A stretch of DNA of 64,000 bases, taken from Polytrichum commune. Its lineage: Eukaryota > Streptophyta > Polytrichopsida > Polytrichales > Polytrichaceae. The notes under the pieces are model-generated. The model did no database searches. It was not told the origin of the DNA and worked only from the letters and a program-made list of their open reading frames with translations. Below, piece by piece: positions 57,141 to 64,000 of this stretch (position 1 is the stretch's first letter; the number at the start of each line of letters is the position of its first letter). The translations under genes and the position numbers were made by a program. The stretch is from assembly GCA_950295325.1 (NCBI GenBank), contig OX485806.1:23622001-23686000 (forward strand), given 5' to 3'.

Positions 57141-58180
57141 TGGCCATCCATTCGGAGATCCATCCTTGAATGAGCAGCCCATAGAGTGCTTGCTTGGCAT
57201 TGCACAAGCTGGCTAACTTGGCTGTAGCAAGCTACGTGCACAGTGCACATGATCATGTTTGGGACAAAGCGAGCGGTAGCTGTACTACTCCGTGAAAGAA
57301 ATTCTTTACATTGGCCTCACGTCTGCTTGACATGCCTCGAATGCTGCTGCTGATGATGATCTCCGAGTTCTTTCTTTCCAGGGACTCCCATCGTCAGCAT
57401 CTCCTTCAGTTGCCTCCACCAGCGCTCAAGCATCTTCTAGTAACAAAGTCAACACCTCATTGTCACTTCAAACAGCTCCATTTCCAGTGAGTTTGAACAT
57501 TGAAGCCCTAAAGTCTAAAGTTGTGCAAGTGGGTGTTTTATATATTTATATATATGTAAATACATATACGGTTACTTTGCTTAATCAGACACGTAGATTT
57601 GAGGGTCAAAGCATGGTAAAGTGGACAAGGAAAAATGCGTGTCTTTGTGAAACATTTTTCACACATAGAAGGGGAAGTAGGCTCAATTCTATATGAAATG
57701 TCATTCCAAGACTCATGGAGTCTCGGACCAATGGAATTGATCTAAATGAGGCACAAAATTTGTGCCTCATTAGTGTTATGAAAATATGTATGAAGAAGAT
57801 TGAGTGGTGAGTTTGAGCTAAAACGTACTTTATTCCAGAATTTGTTATGATTTGTGTGTAAGTTGGAGTATTTGGCAAGATCATGTTGTATGTTAGTTGA
57901 TGCGCCACAAATTTTGAAGAGAAATACCTTTACTACTTCACTCTCACTTTCTGAAAACCGACAATTACGGGAGTAGATTCTACAAACTCTAGAATCTGCT
58001 TCTATGGATGTAAATCATGTAGTTTGCCAACATATTTATGAAAACATCACAATCCACCTTATAAATAACCTTATTTTGAATCCTTATAATTTTTTGAGTA
58101 ATATAACTAGAAAATGTGGCCACTTGCCCCTCTTAACTAACAGAGTACATTTTGTGTTCACATTACCATGCATTGGCCCT
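57141..58180. other. Promoter-side and intergenic sequence of the Root_cap gene
   Basis: 57141-57300 is GC-richer and probably promoter. The remainder is AT-rich with no recognised gene. Confidence 0.4.
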
Positions 58181-58480
58181 TGATGGTGGGTGGTTAGGTG
58201 AGGATCACAGAACAAACACGATTAAGACACATGTTTGAAAGAGATAGGGTTGCGTCTTCAAATTTTATTAACTAATTCACACTCAATCATGAACACAACT
58301 AGGATAACCCATGTATTTAGTTAAAGAATCAACAAATGTACACTTCCAATGTTACCATTATAACTAAAACATGGGGGATGGTCTGATTTCTGTTGATGCT
58401 TCATGGTAGATTTGCTAATGCAACACAATTATTGTCGTGTAAATCCAATCAATAGAAGTTGGAGAACATGGAAAACGAGC
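58181..58480 (-). repeat. Dispersed repeat A, minus-orientation copy
   Basis: The reverse complement contains ATGTTCTCCAACTTCTATTG, TGTGTTGCATTAGCAAATCT, ACCATGAAGCATCAACAG, AACATGTGTCTTAATCGTG and GATCCTCACCTAACC, in the order of 40365-40715. The span 42500-42830 is in the same orientation. Confidence 0.7.
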
Positions 58481-59669
58481 TGAATAACACACACCTATCT
58501 TACAAGGTTTTGGGGATCCCGTTGTGGGCTTCACATACACACCATACTTGGAATTTGTACCTTGGGAATATACATCTTGACATGATTGTTTGGGAGGTAC
58601 AGTTACGGAAGCTTGTAGTTTTGGAAGGTTATACTCCTTGACACCTGACACACAAAGTAGCTTGGAAAGAGTAACTTTGGTGAAGATTTCAAGTCATCAA
58701 GTGTAAAGAGAGATTACACACCTAGTATGAAACTGCTAAGAGTGTTTCACTTGGGCTTGGCTAATGGTTCCAAAAGTATAACAAAAGAATCTGCAAGTGA
58801 TGTCTGTCCTACATTACTTTGTTTCTATTTGTGAATCTTGGGCTCATATTACTTTGCACGTGTTCCGAAATGAGTTGATTTATCTTTGCACTAGAAGAAT
58901 GTTTTTTTCCAGTACAACCATTCATTGTGACTTGTCCGTCGCGACTCATGGTTAGAAAATGCATAAATAAATCATCTACCAACCAAAGGTTTTTAGTCGT
59001 GATTTATGAAGAACTAGCAACTAGAACCATCTGATGGGCAATCAAAATAATTTAATCATATACGCACTTATTTTTGCCACGAGTCGTAATGAACAAGTCA
59101 CAATGGATGGTTGTAATGGACAAATTTTCTTCAAGTCTCGGAGGCAAGATACTTATTGGAGGTACATTATCTCAATTGCCTAGGCAAGAGCTTTGTGGAG
59201 TATGTAAAGTTCTTATTTGTTCAAAGGTGAACTAGACGAAATAACCACTAGTATAGTTTGGTTTCATTAGTTTTGGACAACTTGACTACATAAATGACTT
59301 TAGAGGTCCCAATTTACATTAGTGGTCTAGAATGGATTGGTCCTCAATCCTATACTAGGGAGATCATTGGTTTACTTACAGCAACTTCATCCATGATGGA
59401 TGAGTTTCCATAGACACCACAACTTGTTTCATCCACATATCTAATTGTATGAATATATGGGCTATGGTAAACACAAGTCTCATATAAAACCTAGATAGAC
59501 GATTGATTCATTCCAATTAGACCCCACTAATTAAAACTCTAATTTGAGTACACAGCCCAATCTCATCATAACAAATGTATTTTGGGTGTCCGTTCTTAAC
59601 TATAAGCCAAATAGCCATGAACCACGCAAATCTTTTTAAGTCTCCAGACTATATAATCTCACATATATA
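58481..59669. other. Intergenic sequence up to the LINE junction
   Basis: No gene recognised. A partial repeat B fragment is at about 59510-59650. The LINE starts abruptly after ACATATATAG. Confidence 0.45.
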
Positions 59670-62600
59670 GATTTCCAGAATGCCTTTGGCTCCATAGACC
59701 ATGCCCGACTACTAGCCCTCATGGAAGACCTAGGCTTCCCAATGAACGCAATAGAAATAGTCGGAAACATCTACAAAAATTCTACCACGTCCTTCACCGG
59801 AAACCACTTCGGAACAACACCCCCAATCACGATTAGCCGGGGTACCATACAAGGGGATACCCTAAGCCCATACTTATTCATCATATTCCTCGAACCATTA
59901 CTAAGATGGTTGGAAAAAAAATAACATGGGATACCACTTTAACACCTCTATCTCCACATGTACCACCACCGCATACATGGACGACCTAGCAATAATCTCC
60001 GATAATATCAACCACATCCAACCACAAATACTTAAATTACAAAAATTTGCAGAATGGTCCCACATGGACCTCAACCTCGCCAAATGTGCCATTACGGGTT
60101 ACCCTAACAAATCAAAGTTCAAACCCAACACCTTCAAAGCATATATACAATCACAACACATCACATACAAAAATAAAAACTTCCCCATCCTCACACAAAA
60201 TGAACCATACACATACCTAGGTATACAATAAACAACATCACTCAAATGGCACCTACAAAAAGAAATTACCCTCCAAAAAGTCAAACAACAAAGTAAACTA
60301 CTCACCCTATCACCGGCTAGACTCAAGCAAAAAATTAAAATCTTAAAGATGGTCATTAAACCCCGCATCGCATACGCATATTACGCAGTCCCGTTCTCCA
60401 AACCTGATATCAAGAAAGTAGACAGAATAATTAGCAAATTAACCAAAAAAATATGCAATATCCCCAAAAGCACGGCCAACATACTAACACACCTCCCCAC
60501 GAACACTTTGGCATAAATGTAACCTCCTACTCCCGGACTACATCCAGTGCATAGGCCAACAACTAATACACGCCCTCAACAATCCCGGTCAAATCGGTAC
60601 TATCTACCAAGGATTAACTAAGTACATAACATCTAAATACGGAGGCTCACTTCACCTACAAGCAAACAACAAGCATATACAAGATCTCCCATAGCAAGAA
60701 TGCTCTTCCTACTAGAAAAGGAATATAAAATACACATTACCACCACAAACCGTGCATTCCCCATTAAAAAAAACCCCACTAGAACAAGCATGGAAATCCA
60801 ACCCAACATACCCCAATCTCCTAAACAATGACAAAAAAAAATCCCAAACGTACTTAGACAAACTATACATTCACGGAATCACAACATTAGAGCAAATCCA
60901 AAATAAAGACACTATGGCTATACTAAACCCCGAAGAATTCCAAACCATTTACAAAACCAAGTCTAAAACCATCAAAGCCGCATTACAACAAGCCACACTA
61001 TTATTCCCCCCCCCCCCACACCATCCCCTACACCACACACAAACCATATCCCAACACCACAACAATTACTCGCAAATAACATAATAGCCCCCAATCCTCC
61101 GTTGCAACCAATCCTAGGACAAACAATCCACACCAAAACTAATGATAAAATTACCACACGTAAAGACAAATGGGGTGCACAAGCCATCAAGAAAACATAC
61201 CTATGCCAATGGCAAACCACGCAAGGCAACACACAACAATGGCGCACGGAAGAGGACCTACTACACCCAGACAACATACTACTCGACCACAATCTACTCC
61301 TCATAACACAATACCAAAACAAAAAGAAGATACATAATACCACCCAAATATACACGGACTACCTTAAACACACCCAAACAAAAGACGCAAAATACATATG
61401 CCCCCTCTACAAATCACCAACCTCAAAACATACACACAGGAATGTAACCCTGATAAAGACATTATATGCCATAAACCAACCATTCAAATGCAAACCTTGG
61501 AATCCAACATATATGACTCAAATGGAAGACACATAGCCACCATCACTACGGAAAGACTACAATGGTTATGGAATCAATTCACTCACAACAACTCCCCACA
61601 ACTAACCAACTTCCTACAACCACCCCCACAAGACTTTGAAACCGAAATACTATGGCTTATGCAAAGATACATATCTATACTCCCCAAGAAAAAACCCAAA
61701 AATATCCAACCACACAACCGGCACCACACACTGCATCCAGAAATCACCAAATCACTAATTGAATCATTTAAAATCACACACTCCTATTATTCATCACCTC
61801 TCACCTGCCCCACCCAACTTACACACTATAGCTCACCTCATAACCGAGATATGCTATTCGGCTCTCTGGGAAGAGCACAATCATCAAGATGGGAAGGCAT
61901 AGGCATGGCATTCCCCCCGAACCATAATACAACCTTAGAAGCCATCCATTGGGCTAGGATGGCCGCCAAAGAAGATACACAAACAAGCACTTTACTCATA
62001 GTCAACCACGACGAATGGACGTCACAACAACTCCCACTCACAAACAACATAGACATCCACATCATAGCAACCATCCCACCACACACTATACAATACAACC
62101 CCACACCAGAATGGCCCCAATACTACCAACATACGGAACCATCACTCACATCCATCATATATATACACAACCAAGAGAATCCAACAATAAACTCTCAAAC
62201 ACCACATGAACTACAAGGAATACTCAAGAAGATAACAAACATACATATAGACATTAACCCGATCAAGCCTACAATCCCACACTACAATGTTAAATTCTCC
62301 AATGCATGGAAAAACGCCCCCAAAATCAACACCATTACTCATAACCACACCACACCAACATCACCCCTGCCCACCCCTGCCCACCACATACAACCACATC
62401 CATCCCCTCAAATACCCACCACAACAATGTATATACACGGATGGCTCATTCATCCCACCCTCCCAGAACTCCGAAGGCCAAATAGTGGGCAATATTGCAG
62501 GCTCAGGGGTATATAGTCCATACAAGAATACCCGAATTTCGGAAAGATTACATGGCTACCCAAATATCCTAAGAGTAGAGCTCAACGCAATACTCATTGC

Positions 62601-64000
62601 AACTCAAAATATATACACAACACACAACAAGATACATACATATTCACAGATAGCCTCAACAACACATATTTAATCAAGAACCATATACAACACCCAACAT
62701 CCCAACACCATCACCCAAATAAATTACTCATAGCAGCCATCGTACGACAAATATATTGGACCTCAAACACAATCTACATACACAAAGTAAGAGCACACAC
62801 GGGCATTAGCGGCAACGAAATAGCGGACACACTAGCCAACGAAGGAACACTAAAAGAGAAACTAGACACAACCCCACACATACACATAGCCCACACTACC
62901 CCCTACTGGCTAGCAAGTTGCCCAACAGCCACACACGACGGAGCCATACGCAACTTAAGAACATTCATAACAAAAACACATGAAAATCAAGAAGCCACAC
63001 TAGCCAAAAGTAAATTCTCATATGTTGACAAATGGCTCTCAAACGAACGAATCAACCAAAAACTCTCCAACCACTTCTGGAAAAATACAAATATCCCAGA
63101 TACCCAAATTACCCAAACTCTAAAATTTAGATACGCCCAATACATGGGTAACCATAGGAAAAATATTTTATGGCCCCTCACCTTCCCAAACCCAAATTGC
63201 ACACTTTGTCGCAATAACGACAGAGACACGTGGCCACACTTACTATCAACATGCGAGCACTCGTATCTCAAAGGATTAAGAATTGCAAGACACAACAAAG
63301 TAACACATCTCATTACCCACACACTACAAGCCAACAAAAATACCAAATTCTACACCTTGACAAACGTTGGTAACCTAAACAACCAACCCCAGGACCCCAC
63401 AGTTCTAGAATGGCTCCTAAAATGCACATGCCCTCAACACCCCTGCCAATGCCACGCCAAATTAAGACCCGACATCCTTTGCATAATTGGCGCCCCCAAT
63501 CAAACACAAACACCTATCTCACCCTCCACAAATTACACGGTACAATTCATAGAATTTACCTACTGCCATGACAGATTCCCGGAGCAAGCCATAACACACA
63601 AACACACCAAATACGACCCTCTAATCCACAACGTACAAAATACTGGATGGCAAACCAATCCCCTCATCACAATCACTGCTGGAGTAAGAGGGGCCATCCA
63701 TGAACACTCTATCGAACAACTCCACAAACTTAAAATCTCAAGGTCTAGCATTAAAACACTCATGAAGAACTTACACCAAAATGCCATCAAATACCTCACC
63801 TACCTAGTCCTAAACAAAAGGAAACTTGATAACAAACAAATCCCTGTCCCCCCTCCCAAGAGAGAAATTGACCTAAGTTACACCACTGGAGCCCACCTCC
63901 CAAAGAGGCATAACGCCCCATACTGCATCATGGGTAACATGATCAGTATCGGGCTAACGGGCTCCCATTCATGCCGGTACATGGTACAGGCGTTATTTTT
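59670..64000 (+). pseudogene. 5'-truncated non-LTR retrotransposon: RT, PCIF1-like domain, RNase H, CCHC, restriction-like endonuclease
   Basis: Coding blocks share one orientation but are broken by at least six small shifts and a stop. In order: RT block A DFQNAFGSIDH at 59670, GTIQGDTLSPYLF near 59840, AYMDD at 59971-59985, YLGIQ then a stop at 60229-60231; a thumb region to about 60700; a linker; a central domain (61398-62280) with FGSLGRAQSSRWEG; RNase H with D (62440), E (62578), D (62649) and D (62826); a CCHC finger, C-x2-C-x9-H-x4-C, at 63198-63254; and an endonuclease-like block with RPD (63465) and FIEFTYC (63546). Shifts fall at homopolymers, e.g. A8 at 59911 and C11 near 61007. 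The 5' part, including any N-terminal endonuclease, is missing. The right end lies beyond the window. CCHC plus RLE marks R2/CRE/Dualen-type LINEs, and RNase H with RLE is known from Dualen. Confidence 0.85.
62640..64000 (+). CDS. Open C-terminal frame of the LINE: RNase H end, CCHC finger, restriction-like endonuclease
   Basis: From the last frameshift (near 62640) to the window edge there is no stop, about 450 codons. The frame starts at YIFTDSLNN (third RNase H acidic residue), then HTGISGNEIADTLANEG (fourth), then the CCHC finger CTLCRNNDRDTWPHLLSTC, and a second Cys cluster KCTCPQHPCQCH (63420-63456). The endonuclease-like region follows: RPDILCI, VQFIEFTYCHD, a THKHTKYDPL helix and ITITAGVRGAIHE. 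PD...E-x-T followed by K-x-x-K-Y and a G-A/V-R-G segment is the layout of R2-type nucleases. No own start codon is expected, since this is the 3' part of a longer polyprotein. Its continuation lies outside the window. Confidence 0.8.
   Translation, partial: MFTDSLNNTYLIKNHIQHPTSQHHHPNKLLIAAIVRQIYWTSNTIYIHKVRAHTGISGNEIADTLANEGTLKEKLDTTPHIHIAHTTPYWLASCPTATHDGAIRNLRTFITKTHENQEATLAKSKFSYVDKWLSNERINQKLSNHFWKNTNIPDTQITQTLKFRYAQYMGNHRKNILWPLTFPNPNCTLCRNNDRDTWPHLLSTCEHSYLKGLRIARHNKVTHLITHTLQANKNTKFYTLTNVGNLNNQPQDPTVLEWLLKCTCPQHPCQCHAKLRPDILCIIGAPNQTQTPISPSTNYTVQFIEFTYCHDRFPEQAITHKHTKYDPLIHNVQNTGWQTNPLITITAGVRGAIHEHSIEQLHKLKISRSSIKTLMKNLHQNAIKYLTYLVLNKRKLDNKQIPVPPPKREIDLSYTTGAHLPKRHNAPYCIMGNMISIGLTGSHSCRYMVQALF

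Noticed and set aside
1-64000. CRISPR arrays, bacterial operons, tRNA or rRNA genes
   Set aside because: No regularly spaced direct repeats with unique spacers, no foldable tRNA and no rRNA sequence were seen; the context is plant nuclear.

Overview
This window looks like nuclear DNA of a land plant with a repeat-rich genome. Evidence for that is three intron-containing genes of typical plant cell-wall and secreted families, GT-AG introns of 136 to 1022 bp, many short inverted-repeat (MITE-like) elements, LINE fragments and abundant microsatellites. I cannot place the species. Gene density is low: three convincing protein genes in 64 kb, all between 37 and 57 kb.

Layout. From 1 to about 36.5 kb I see no convincing host gene. 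This part is a mosaic of dispersed repeats, MITE-like inverted-repeat elements (5.8-6.0, 6.99-7.35, 8.0-8.5, 8.75-9.1, 9.97-10.68, 14.29-14.72, 20.1-20.6 and 20.94-21.27 kb), a near-perfect 53-bp-arm hairpin at 29.02-29.16 kb, two tandem arrays (25.0-25.56 kb with ~185-bp units; 25.8-27.0 kb with ~297-bp units) and a decayed L1-type LINE on the minus strand (32.8-34.4 kb). A degenerate tandem duplication (35.3-36.5 kb) runs up to the promoter of the first gene.

Genes. A five-exon pectate lyase (37035-39586, plus strand, 433 aa) is followed 5.7 kb later by a five-exon pectin methylesterase without an inhibitor pro-domain (45242-49021, plus strand, 410 aa). The third is a two-exon secreted Root_cap / LEA-related protein on the minus strand (57001-55832, 320 aa). 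All three have N-terminal signal peptides. The first two act on the same polymer: the methylesterase de-esterifies homogalacturonan, and pectate lyase cleaves the de-esterified product. A 439-bp element with TIRs and a 7-bp target duplication sits in intron 3 of the methylesterase.

From 59.67 kb to the window edge lies a 5'-truncated, frameshifted non-LTR retroelement with an unusual domain order. It has a reverse transcriptase, then a central domain resembling the PCIF1-type adenine methyltransferase family, then RNase H, a CCHC zinc finger and a restriction-like endonuclease. Its last 1.35 kb is one open frame that runs off the window. This is the most interesting object in the window. Its closest described relatives are probably the Dualen/RandI-type LINEs, but the central domain and strong A+C strand bias deserve attention.
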